A stretch of DNA of 64,000 nucleotides from Pegoplata infirma (taxonomy: Eukaryota > Arthropoda > Insecta > Diptera > Anthomyiidae): contig OY992539.1 of assembly GCA_963921195.1 (NCBI GenBank), forward strand, positions 159,160,622-159,224,621, written 5' to 3'. Positions 9,460 to 21,925 of the stretch are shown piece after piece (position 1 is the first letter of the stretch; every line of letters begins with the position of its first letter). Made by a program: the position numbers and the translations under genes. The notes under the pieces were generated by a model, which had not been told where the DNA came from, made no database searches, and saw only the letters and a list, made by a program, of their open reading frames with translations.

Positions 9460-9930
9460 GATTGCTCGATTTTAAATTTTTAAAAAAAATTATTTTTTCA
9501 AAAATGATAAACTTGTAATTTTTCGTAGTCTGTCTTTATCTTTCCTCTGGAACCAAATGTGAGACAATCGGGCTGGTACTTACAGAGATATATGCATTTA
9601 TGCAAAGTTTTTTTTTTCATTTTTATGAGAAACCCATTATTTAAGGTTTTTTGGAGACCCTCATTTTTAAATTGCTATAACTCGATAAATAATGATCCGA
9701 TTTTGACTCTATAAAAACTAGAATGCATAAGTATATTAGCTTTATCATGACAGAAAAAATTTAAGACTATCAGACTAGTATTAACAGATATTTATGCATT
9801 CATATCAAAAATATTTTCGGGTTACTTGTAATAACTTGAAATGGCTATATCAAGGTTACCATTATATCGATTTCAAATGCCTTTGCACGAATTTAAATCT
9901 TTTCCAATAAAGTTTAAATAGAATAAAAGA
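9460..9930 (+). repeat. 471-bp deleted satellite monomer
   Basis: This monomer has the same join of agtctg to ctttatc as the two short units in block 1 (1094-1563 and 2112-2567), and lacks about 82 bp. The identical junction argues for one deletion that later spread, not three independent events. Confidence 0.88.
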
Positions 9931-12900
9931 GATTGCTCGATTTTAAATTTTTAAAAAAAATTTTTTTTTCAAAAATGATAAACTTGTAATTTTTCGTAGT
10001 CTAGAGACCTTTTACTTTCAACGGCTGTATCTCTGCAACTATTGCTCCGATTTTGTCAAAATAACAAAAAAATAAAAGATTGAGACTTTATCTTTCCTCT
10101 GGAACCAAATGTGAGACAATCGGGCTGGTACTTACAGAGATATATGCATTTATGCAAAGTTTTTTTTTTCATTTTTATGAGAAACCCATTATTTAAGGTT
10201 TTTTGGAGACCCTCATTTTTAAATTGCTATAACTCGGTAAATAATGATCCGATTTTGACTCTATAAAAACAACAATGCATAAGTATATTAGCTTTATCAT
10301 GACAGAAAAAATTTAAGACTATCAGACTAGTATTAACAGATATTTATGCATTCATATCAAAAATATTTTCGGGTTACTTGTAATAACTTGAAATGGCTAT
10401 ATCAAGGTTACCATTATATCGATTTCAAATGCCTTTGCACGAATTTAAATCTTTTTCAATAAAGTTTAAATAGAATAAAAGAGATTGCTCGATTTTAAAT
10501 TTTTAAAAAAAATTATTTTTTCAAAAATGATAAACTTGTAATTTTTCGTAGTCTGGAGACCTTTTACTTTCAACGGCTGTATCTCTGCAACTATTGCTCC
10601 GATTTCGTCAAAATAACAAAAAAATAAAAGATTGAGACTTTATCTTTCCTCTGGAGCCAAATGTGAGACAATCGGGCTGGTACTTACAGAGATATATGCA
10701 TTTATGCAAAGTTTTTTTTTTCATTTTTATGAGAAACCCATTATTTAAGGTTTTTTGGAGACCCTCATTTTTAAATTGCTATAACTCGATAAATAATGAT
10801 CCGATTTTGACTCTATAAAAACTAGAATGCATAAGTATATTAGCTTTATCATGACAGAAAAAATTTAAGACTATCAGACTAGTATTAACAGATATTTATG
10901 CATTCATATCAAAAATATTTTCGGGTTACTTGTAATAACTTGAAATGGCTATATCAAGGTTACCATTATATCGATTTCAAATGCCTTTGCACGAATTTAA
11001 ATCTTTTTCAATAAAGTTTAAATAGAATAAAAGAGATTGCTCGATTTTAAATTTAAAAAAAAAAATATTTTTTCAAAAATGATAAACTTGTAATTTTTCG
11101 TAGTCTGGAGACCTTTTACTTTCAACGGCTGTATCTCTGCAACTATTGCTCCGAATTCGGCAAAATAACAAAAAATAAAAGATTGAGACTTTATCTTTCC
11201 TCTGGAACCAAATGTGAGACAATCAGGCTGGTACTTACAGAGATATATGCATTTATGCAAAGTTTTTTTTTCATTTTTATGAAAAACCCATTGTTTAAGG
11301 TTTTTTGGAGACCCTCATTTTTAAATTGCTATAACTCGGTAAATAATGATCCGATTTTGACTCTATAAAAACTAGAATGCATAAGTATATTAGCTTTATC
11401 ATGACAGAAAAAATTTAAGACTATCAGACTAGTATTAACAGATATTTATGCATTCATATCAAAAATATTTTCGGGTTACTTGTAATAACTTGAAATGGCT
11501 ATATCAAGGTTACCATTATATCGATTTCAAATGCCTTTGCACGAATTTAAATCTTTTTCAATAAAGTTTAAATAGAATAAAAAAGATTGCTCGATTTTAA
11601 ATTTTTAAAAAAAAATATTTTTTCAAAAATGATAAGCTTGTAATTTTTCGTAGTCTGTAGACCTTTTACTTTCAACGGCTGTATCTCTGCAACTATTGCT
11701 CCGATTTCGTCAAAATAACAAAAAAATAAAAGATTGAGACTTTATCTTTCCTCTGGAACCAAATGTGAGACAATCGGGCTGGTACTTACAGAGATATATG
11801 CATTTATGCAAAGTTTTTTTTTCATTTTTATGAAAAACCCATTATTTAAGGTTTTTTGGAGACCCTCATTTTTAATTTGCTATAACTCGGTAAATAATGA
11901 TCCGATTTTGACTCTATAAAAACTAGAATGCATAAGTATATTAGCTTTATCATGACAGAAAAAATTTAAGACTATCAGACTAGTATTAACAGATATTTAT
12001 GCATTCATATCAAAAATATTTTCGGGTTACTTGTAATAACTTGAAATGGCTATATCAAGGTTACCATTATATCGATTTCAAATGCCTTTGCACGAATTTA
12101 AATCTTTTTCAATAAAGTTTAAATAGAATAAAAGAGATTGCTCGATTTTAAATTTTTAAAAAAAAATATTTTTTCAAAAATGATAAACTTGTAATTTTTC
12201 GTAGTCTGGAGACCTTTTACTTTCAACGGCTGTATCTCTGCAACTGTTGCTCCGATTTTGTCAAAATAACAAAAAAATAAAAGATTGAGACTTTATCTTT
12301 CCTCTGGAACCAAATGTGAGACAATCGGGCTGGTACTTACAGAGATATATGCATTTATGCAAAGTTTTTTTTTTTTCATTTTTATGAGAAACCCATTATT
12401 TAAGGTTTTTTGGAGACCCTCATTTTTAAATTGCTATAACTCGATAAATAATGATCCGATTTTGACTCTATAAAAACTAGAATGCATAAGTATATTAGCT
12501 TTATCATGACAGAAAAAATTTAAGACTATCAGACTAGTATTAACAGATATTTATGCATTCATATCAAATATATTTTCGGGTTACTTGTAAAAACTTGAAA
12601 TGGCTATATCAAGGTTACCATTATATCGATTTCAAATGCCTTTGCACGAATTTAAATCTTTTTCTATAAAGTTTAAATAGAATAAAAGAGATTGCTCGAT
12701 TTTAAATTTTTAAAAAAAATTATTTTTTCAAAAATGATAAACTTGTAATTTTTCGTAGTCTGGAGACCTTTTACTTTCAACGGCTGTATCTCTGCAACTA
12801 TTGCTCCGATTTCGTCAAAATAACAAAAAAATAAAAGATTGAGACTTTATCTTTCCTCTGGAACCAAATGTGAGACAATCGGGCTGGTACTTACAGAGAT

Positions 12901-14347
12901 ATATGCATTTATGCAAAGTTTTTTTTTCATTTTTATGAGAAACCCATTATTTAAGGTTTTTTGGAGACCCTCATTTTTAAATTGCTATAACTCGATAAAT
13001 AATGATCCGATTTTGACTCTATAAAAACTAGAATGCATAAGTATATTAGCTTTATCATGACAGAAAAAATTTAAGACTATCAGACTAGTATTAACAGATA
13101 TTTATGCATTCATATCAAAAATATTTTCGGGTTACTTGTAATAACTTGAAATGGCTATATCAAGGTTACCATTATATCGATTTCAAATGCCTTTGCACGA
13201 ATTTAAATCTTTTTCAATAAAGTTTAAATAGAATAAAAGAGATTGCTCGATTTTAAATTTAAAAAAAAAAATATTTTTTCAAAAATGATAAACTTGTAAT
13301 TTTTCGTAGTCTGGAGACCTTTTACTTTCAACGGCTGTATCTCTGCAACTATTGCTCCGATTTTGTCAAAATAACAAAAAAATAAAAGATTGAGACTTTA
13401 TCTTTCCTCTGGAACCAAATGTGAGACAATCGGGCTGGTACTTACAGAGATATATGCATTTATGCAAAGTTTTTTTTTTCATTTTTATGAGAAACCCATT
13501 ATTTAAGGTTTTTTGGAGACCCTCATTTTTAAATTGCTATAACTCGATAAATAATGATCCGATTTTGACTCTATAAAAACTAGAATGCATAAGTATATTA
13601 GCTTTATCATGACAGAAAAAATTTAAGACTATCAGACTAGTATTAACAGATATTTATGCATTCATATCAAAAATATTTTCGGGTTACTTGTAATAACTTG
13701 AAATGGCTATATCAAGGTTACCATTATATCGATTTCAAATGCCTTTGCACGAATTTAAATCTTTTTCAATAAAGTTTAAATAGAATAAAAGAGATTGCTC
13801 GATTTTAAATTTTTAAAAAAAATTATTTTTTTTAAAAATGATAAACTTGAAATTTTTCGTAGTCTGGAGACCTTTTACTTTCAACGGCTGTATCTCTGCA
13901 ACTATTGCTCCGATTTCGTCAAAATAACAAAAAAATAAAAGATTGAGACTTTATCTTTCCTCTGGAACCAAATGTGAGACAATCGGGCTGGTACTTACAG
14001 AGATATATGCATTTATGCAAAGTTTTTTTTTTTTCATTTTTATGAGAAACCCATTATTTAAGGTTTTTTGGAGACCCTCATTTTTAAATTGCTATAACTC
14101 GATAAATAATGATCCGATTTTGACTCTATAAAAACTAGAATGCATAAGTATATTAGCTTTATCATGACAGAAAAAATTTAAGACTATCAGACTAGTATTA
14201 ACAGATATTTATGCATTCATATCAAAAATATTTTCGGGTTACTTGTAATAACTTGAAATGGCTATATCAAGGTTACCATTATATCGATTTCAAATGCCTT
14301 TGCACGAATTTAAATCTTTTTCAATAAAGTTTAAATAGAATAAAAGA

Positions 14348-17300
14348 GATTGCTCGATTTTAAATTTTTAAAAAATTTTTTTTTTCAAAAATGATAAACT
14401 TGTAATTTTTCGTAGTCTGGAGACCTTTTACTTTCAACGGCTGTATCTCTGCAACTATTGCTCCGATTTTGTCAAAATAACAAAAAAATAAAAGATTGAG
14501 ACTTTATCTTTCCTCTGGAACCAAATGTGAGACAATCGGGCTGGTACTTACAGAGATATATGCATTTATGCAAAGTTTTTTTTTTCATTTTTATGAGAAA
14601 CCCATTATTTAAGGTTTTTTGGAGACCCTCATTTTTAAATTGCTATAACTCGGTAAATAATGATCCGATTTTGACTCTATAAAAACAAGAATGCATAAGT
14701 ATATTAGCTTTATCATGACAGAAAAAATTTAAGACTGTCAGACTAGTATTAACAGATATTTATGCATTCATATCAAAAATATTTTCGGGTTACTTGTAAT
14801 AACTTGAAATGGCTATATCAAGGTTACCATTATATCGATTTCAAATGCCTTTGCACGAATTTAAATCTTTTTCAATAAAGTTTAAATAGAATAAAAGAGA
14901 TTGCTCGATTTTAAATTTTTAAAAAAAATTATTTTTTCAAAAATGATAAACTTGTAATTTTTCGTAGTCTGGAGACCTTTTACTTTCAACGGCTGTATCT
15001 CTGCAACTATTGCTCCGATTTCGTCAAAATAACAAAAAAAATAAAAGATTGACACTTTATCTTTCCTCTGGAACCAAATGTGAGACAATCGGGCTGGTAC
15101 TTACAGAGATATATGCATTTATGCAAAGTTTTTTTTTCATTTTTATGAGAAACCCATTATTTAAGGTTTTTTGGAGACCCTCATTTTTAAATTGCTATAA
15201 CTCGATAAATAATGATCCGATTTTGACTCTATAAAAACTAGAATGCATAAGTATATTAGCTTTATCATGACAGAAAAAATTTAAGACTATCAGACTAGTA
15301 TTAACAGATATTTATGCATTCATATCAAAAATATTTTCGGGTTACTTGTAATAACTTGAAATGGCTATATCAAGGTTACCATTATATCGATTTCAAATGC
15401 CTTTGCACGAATTTAAATCTTTTTCAATAAAGTTTAAATAGAATAAAAGAGATTGCTCGATTTTAAATTTTAAAAAAAAAATATTTTTTCAAAAATGATA
15501 AACTTGTAATTTTTCGTAGTCTGGAGACCTTTTACTTTCAACGGCTGTATCTCTGCAACTATTGTTCCGATTTCGTCAAAATAGCAAAAAAATAAAAGAT
15601 TGAGACTTTATCTTTCCTCTGGAACCAAATGTGAGACAATCGGGCTGGTACTTACAGAGATATATGCATTTATGCAAAGTTTTTTTTTTCATTTTTATGA
15701 AAAACCCATTATTTAAGGTTTTTTGGAGACCCTCATTTTTAAATTTATAACTCGGTAAATAATGATCCGATTTTGACTCTATAAAAACTAGAATGCATAA
15801 GTATATTAGCTTTATCATGACAGAAAAAATTTAAGACTATCAGACTAGTATTAACAGATATTTATGCATTCATATCAAAAATATTTTCGGGTTACTTGTA
15901 ATAACTTGAAATGGCTATATCAAGGTTACCATTATATCGATTTCAAATGCCTTTGCACGAATTTAAATCTTTTTCAATAAAGTTTAAATAGAATAAAAGA
16001 GATTGCTCGATTTTAAATTTTTAAAAAAATTTTTTTTTCAAAAATGATAAACTTGTAATTTTTCGTAGTCTGGAGACCTTTTACTTTCAACGGCTGTATC
16101 TCTGCAACTATTGCTCCGATTTTGTCAAAATAACAAAAAAATAAAAGATTGAGACTTTATCTTTCCTCTGGAACCAAATGTGAGACAATCGGGCTGGTAC
16201 TTACAGAGATATATGCATTTATGCAAAGTTTTTTTTTTCATTTTTATGAGAAACCCATTATTTAAGGTTTTTTGGAGACCCTCATTTTTAAATTGCTATA
16301 ACTCGGTAAATAATGATCCGATTTTGACTCTATAAAAACAAGAATGCATAAGTATATTAGCTTTATCATGACAGAAAAAATTTAAGACTGTCAGACTAGT
16401 ATTAACAGATATTTATGCATTCATATCAAAAATATTTTCGGGTTACTTGTAATAACTTGAAATGGCTATATCAAGGTTACCATTATATCGATTTCAAATG
16501 CCTTTGCACGAATTTAAATCTTTTTCAATAAAGTTTAAATAGAATAAAAGAGATTGCTCGATTTTAAATTTTTAAAAAAAATTATTTTTTCAAAAATGAT
16601 AAACTTGTAATTTTTCGTAGTCTGGAGACCTTTTACTTTCAACGGCTGTATCTCTGCAACTATTGCTCCGATTTCGTCAAAATAACAAAAAAAATAAAAG
16701 ATTGACACTTTATCTTTCCTCTGGAACCAAATGTGAGACAATCGGGCTGGTACTTACAGAGATATATGCATTTATGCAAAGTTTTTTTTTCATTTTTATG
16801 AGAAACCCATTATTTAAGGTTTTTTGGAGACCCTCATTTTTAAATTGCTATAACTCGATAAATAATGATCCGATTTTGACTCTATAAAAACTAGAATGCA
16901 TAAGTATATTAGCTTTATCATGACAGAAAAAATTTAAGACTATCAGACTAGTATTAACAGATATTTATGCATTCATATCAAAAATATTTTCGGGTTACTT
17001 GTAATAACTTGAAATGGCTATATCAAGGTTACCATTATATCGATTTCAAATGCCTTTGCACGAATTTAAATCTTTTTCAATAAAGTTTAAATAGAATAAA
17101 AGAGATTGCTCGATTTTAAATTTTTAAAAAAAAAATATTTTTTCAAAAATGATAAACTTGTAATTTTTCGTAGTCTGGAGACCTTTTACTTTCAACGGCT
17201 GTATCTCTGCAACTATTGTTCCGATTTCGTCAAAATAACAAAAAAATAAAAGAGTTTTTTTTCATTTTTATGAAAAACCCATTATTTAAGGTTTTTTGGA

Positions 17301-17575
17301 GACCCTCATTTTTAAATTGCTATAACTCGATAAATAATGATCCGATTTTGACTCTATAAAAACTAGAATGCATAAGTATATTAGCTTTATCATGACAGAA
17401 AAAATTTAAGACTATCAGACTAGTATTAACAGATATTTATGCATTCATATCAAAAATATTTTCGGGTTACTTGTAATAACTTGAAATGGCTATATCAAGG
17501 TTACCATTATATCGATTTCAAATGCCTTTGCACGAATTTAAATCTTTTTCAATAAAGTTTAAATAGAATAAAAGA
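14348..17575 (+). repeat. Two copies of a three-monomer higher-order repeat
   Basis: The monomers starting at 14348, 14899 and 15451 are matched by those starting at 16001, 16552 and 17104. Shared private variants sit 1653 bp apart: aagactgtcag (14731/16384), the gattgacac variant of the normal gattgagac, and attgttccg in the third unit. The third unit of the second copy has since lost about 80 bp. Confidence 0.85.
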
Positions 17576-18046
17576 GATTGCTCGATTTTAAATTTTAAAA
17601 AAAAAATATTTTTTCAAAAATGATAAACTTGTAATTTTTCGTAGTCTGGAGACCTTTTACTTTCAACGGCTGTATCTCTGCAACTATTGTTCCGATTTCG
17701 TCAAAATAACAAAAAAATAAAAGAGTTTTTTTTCATTTTTATGAAAAACCCATTATTTAAGGTTTTTTGGAGACCCTCATTTTTAAATTGCTATAACTCG
17801 GTAAATAATGATCCGATTTTGACTCTATAAAAACTAGAATGCATAAGTATATTAGCTTTATCATGACAGAAAAAATTTAAGACTATCAGACTAGTATTAA
17901 CAGATATTTATGCATTCATATCAAAAATATTTTCGGGTTACTTGTAATAACTTGAAATGGCTATATCAAGGTTACCATTATATCGATTTCAAATGCCTTT
18001 GCACGAATTTAAATCTTTTTCAATAAAGTTTAAATAGAATAAAAGA
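17104..18046 (+). repeat. Tandem pair of 472-bp deleted monomers
   Basis: Two adjacent units (17104-17575 and 17576-18046) share one internal deletion of about 80 bp. It joins aaataaaag directly to the poly-T tract before cattttta and removes the stretch from attgagac to atgcaa. They differ at the cgata/cggta site, so some exchange followed the duplication. Confidence 0.88.
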
Positions 18047-19699
18047 GATTGCTCGATTTTAAATTTTTAAAAAAAAATATTTTTTCAAAAATGATAAACT
18101 TATAATTTTTGTTAGTCTGGAGACCTTTTACTTTCAACGGCTGTATCTCTGCAACTATTGCTCCGATTTCGTCAAAATAACAAAAAAATAAAAGATTGAG
18201 ACTTTATCTTTCCTCTGGAACCAAATGTGAGACAATCGGGCTGGTACTTACAGAGATATATGCATTTATGCAAAGTTTTTTTTTCATTTTTATGAGAAAC
18301 CCATTATTTAAGGTTTTTTGGAGACCCTCATTTTTAAATTGCTATAACTCGATAAATAATGATCCGATTTTGACTCTATAAAAACTAGAATGCATAAGTA
18401 TATTAGCTTTATCATGACAGAAAAAATTTAAGACTATCAGACTAGTATTAACAGATATTTATGCATTCATATCAAAAATATTTTCGGGTTACTTGTAATA
18501 ACTTGAAATGGCTATATCAAGGTTACCATTATATCGATTTCAAATGCCTTTGCACGAATTTAAATCTTTTTCAATAAAGTTTAAATAGAATAAAAGAGAT
18601 TGCTCGATTTTAAATTTAAAAAAAAAAAAATTTTCAAAAATGATAAACTTGTAATTTTTCGTAGTCTGGAGACCTTTTATTTTCAACGGCTGTATCTCTG
18701 CAACTATTGCTCCGATTTTGTCAAAATAACAAAAAAATAAAAGATTGAGACTTTATCTTTCCTCTGGAACCAAATGTGAGACAATCGGGCTGGTACTTAC
18801 AGAGATATATGCATTTATGCAAAGTTTTTTTTTTCATTTTTATGAGAAACCCATTATTTAAGGTTTTTTGGAGACCCTCATTTTTAAATTGCTATAACTC
18901 GGTAAATAATGATCCGATTTTGACTCTATAAAAACAAGAATGCATAAGTATATTAGCTTTATCATGACAGAAAAAATTTAAGACTATCAGACTAGTATTA
19001 ACAGATATTTATGCATTCATATCAAAAATATTTTCGGGTTACTTGTAATAACTTGAAATGGCTATATCAAGGTTACCATTATATCGATTTCAAATGCCTT
19101 TGCACGAATTTAAATCTTTTTCAATAAAGTTTAAATAGAATAAAAGAGATTGCTCGATTTTAAATTTAAAAAAAAAATATTTTTTCAAAAATGATAAACT
19201 TGTAATTTTTCGTAGTCTGGAGACCTTTTACTTTCAACGGCTGTATCTCTGCAACTATTGCTCCGATTTCGTCAAAATAACAAAAAAATAAAAGATTGAG
19301 ACTTTATCTTTCCTCTGGAACCAAATGTGAGACAATCGGGCTGGTACTTACAGAGATATATGCATTTATGAAAAGTTTTTTTTTTTCATTTTTATGAAAA
19401 ACCCATTATTTAAGGTTTTTTGGAGACCCTCATTTTTAAATTGCTATAACTCGGTAAATAATGATCCGATTTTGACTCTATAAAAACTAGAATGCATAAG
19501 TATATTAGCTTTATCATGACAGAAAAAATTTAAGACTATCAGACTAGTATTAACAGATATTTATGCATTCATATCAAAAATATTTTCGGGTTACTTGTAA
19601 AAACTTGAAATGGCTATATCAAGGTTACCATTATATCGATTTCAAATGCCTTTGCACGAATTTAAATCTTTTTCAATAAAGTTTAAATAGAATAAAAGA

Positions 19700-19968
19700 G
19701 ATTGCTCGATTTTAAATTTTTAAAAAAAAATATTTTTTCAAAAATGATAAACTTGTAATTTTTCGTAGTCTGGAGACCTTTTACTTTCAACGGCTGTATC
19801 TCTGCAACTATTGCTCCGATTTCGTCAAAATAACAAAAAAATAAAAGATTGAGACTTTATCTTTCCTCTGGAACCAAATGTGAGACAATCGGGCTGGTAC
19901 TTACAGAGATATATGCATTTATGCACGAATTTAAATCTTTTTCAATAAAGTTTAAATAGAATAAAAGA
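19700..19968 (+). repeat. 269-bp satellite remnant with microhomology junction
   Basis: This unit is only 269 bp between anchors. It jumps from the first-subunit word atgcatttatgca straight into cgaatttaaat at the end of the monomer, losing about 282 bp. The join uses tgca, which is present at both sites, as expected for microhomology-mediated or replication-slippage deletion. Confidence 0.88.
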
Positions 19969-21027
19969 GATTGCTCGATTTTAAATTTTTAAAAAAAAAT
20001 ATTTTTTCAAAAATGATAAACTTGTAATTTTTCGTAGTCTGGAGACCTTTTACTTTCAACGGCTGTATCTCTGCAACTATTGCTCCGATTTCGTCAAAAT
20101 AACAAAAAAATAAAAGATTGAGACTTTATCTTTCCTCTGGAACCAAATGTGAGACAATCGGGCTGGTACTTACAGAGATATATGCATTTATGCAAAGTTT
20201 TTTTTTTCATTTTTATGAAAAACCCATTATTTAAGGTTTTTTGGAGACCCTCATTTTTAAATTGCTATAACTCGGTAAATAATGATCCGATTTTGACTCT
20301 ATAAAAACTAGAATGCATAAGTATATTAGCTTTATCATGACAGAAAAAATTTAAGACTATCAGACTAGTATTAACAGATATTTATGCATTCATATCAAAA
20401 ATATTTTCGGGTTACTTGTAATAACTTGAAATGGCTATATCAAGGTTACCATTATATCGATTTCAAATGCCTTTGCACGAATTTAAATCTTTTTCAATAA
20501 AGTTTAAATAGAATAAAAGAGATTGCTCGATTTTAAATTTTTAAAAAAAAATATTTTTTCAAAAATGATAAACTTGTAATTTTTCGTAGTCTGGAGACCT
20601 TTTACTTTCAACGGCTGTATCTCTGCAACTATTGCTCCGATTTCGTCAAAATAACAAAAAAATAAAAGATTGAGACTTTATCTTTCCTCTGGAACCAAAT
20701 GTGAGACAATCGGGCTGGTACTTACAGAGATATATGCATTTATGCAAAGTTTTTTTTTTTTTATTTTTATGAGAAACCCATTATTTAAGGTTTTTTGGAG
20801 ACCCTCATTTTTAAATTGCTATAACTCGATAAATAATGATCCGATTTTGACTCTATAAAAACTAGAATGCATAAGTATATTAGCTTTATCATGACAGAAA
20901 AAATTTAAGACTATCAGACTAGTATTAACAGATATTTATGCATTCATATCAAAAATATTTTCGGGTTACTTGTAATAACTTGAAATGGCTATATCAAGGT
21001 TACCATTATATCGATTTCAAATGCCTT

Positions 21028-21925
21028 CCCGAGTAAAAATAATTTAATATGATCTTATATACTTTTATATAGTCATATTATTTCATATATGATCATGTGT
21101 GACACTATGTATTGCAAGATAAATTTATATAATAAATTTTGATGTGGGATTTTTTAAGATACCGCCATACATAACTATATGTTTTAACATCTGGTCCCAT
21201 GCATCATTTCAAATTTCTAATTGTTTTATATAAAATTTTATATGCCTCCATTATTTTTTAATTTTTTTAAGTGTTTTCCAAGAACATATTTTTATCGCAA
21301 ATATTTTCAAAGTGTTTTATATAAAATTTCATATGACTTCATATTTTTTATTTTTCTAAGATTTTTCCAAGCACCACTTTTTTATCACGAATATTTTCTA
21401 AGTGTTTTATACAAAATTTTATATGACTCCATCTTTTAAATTTTTTCTATGTATTTTCAAGGAACATTTTTTTATCGCAAATATTTTCTAAGTGTTTTAT
21501 ATAAAATTTTATATCACTCCATTTTTTCAAATTTTTCTAAGTTTTTTCCAAGGACAAATTTTTTTGAAAATATTTTCTAAGTGTTTTATATAAATTTTAA
21601 CATGACTCCATTTTTTGAAATTTTTCCAAGTTTTTTTCAAAGAACAACTTATTTTTATTATTTTAATTTTTCAACTTTTTATTAAAAACTAAAAAAAACA
21701 TCCGATTTATAAAATTGTATAAATTTTAATATAATTGGATATAATTTTATATCATTGGATTAGACCAAAACTCGTATCAAAGTCGATATAGAGTTATATA
21801 AACTGATAATATTAGATATTATTCGATCAAATCTTATGAAACCATTTTTCGTATAAGATTATATCAAAATAGACACGAACCCATATTAAATTATATATTG
21901 TGTCATATCAATTTTTTTACTCGGG
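21028..21925. mobile_element. Non-autonomous TIR element with internal minisatellite
   Basis: An 898-bp AT-rich insertion is bounded by the 12-bp perfect inverted repeat CCCGAGTAAAAA. The flanking satellite reads gcctt before and tttgc after, where intact monomers have gcctttgc. That implies a 2-bp target duplication (tt) or a near-blunt insertion. There is no transposase frame; the only short open frame lies in the minisatellite. Element ends and lack of coding suggest a MITE. The superfamily is not assigned because neither the ends nor the duplication is diagnostic. Confidence 0.85.
21222..21660. repeat. 90-bp minisatellite, five units, inside the TIR element
   Basis: Five diverged units begin at 21222, 21313, 21403, 21493 and 21582 with tgttttatataaa and end near tcgcaaatattttc. 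Periods are 91, 90, 90 and 89 bp. Divergence between units is clearly higher than between neighbouring satellite monomers, so this array is older and probably travelled with the element. Confidence 0.88.

Larger units (their letters stand above)
7778..21027 (+). repeat. Satellite block 2 (551-bp family)
   Basis: About 24 head-to-tail monomers continue the array after the LINE. Monomer subtypes can be told apart by linked variants: cgtcaaa with cgataaat and ctagaatg (type a); ttgtcaaa with cggtaaat and caagaatg (type b); cgtcaaa with cggtaaat, tatgaaaaac and ctagaatg (type c). The block also holds deleted units at 9460-9930, 17104-18046 and 19700-19968. The poly-A/poly-T tracts near each monomer start and before cattttta vary in length from copy to copy. 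No gene is seen. Confidence 0.97.

Noticed and set aside
14882..15088. Minus-strand 68-80-residue frames in monomers (…EIGAIVAEIQPLKVKG…)
   Set aside because: These are short, low-complexity frames present only in monomers with particular A-run lengths. There is no conserved start and no sign of coding constraint.
21221..21439. 72-residue frame in the TIR element
   Set aside because: It is made of the 90-bp minisatellite units and has no transposase features.
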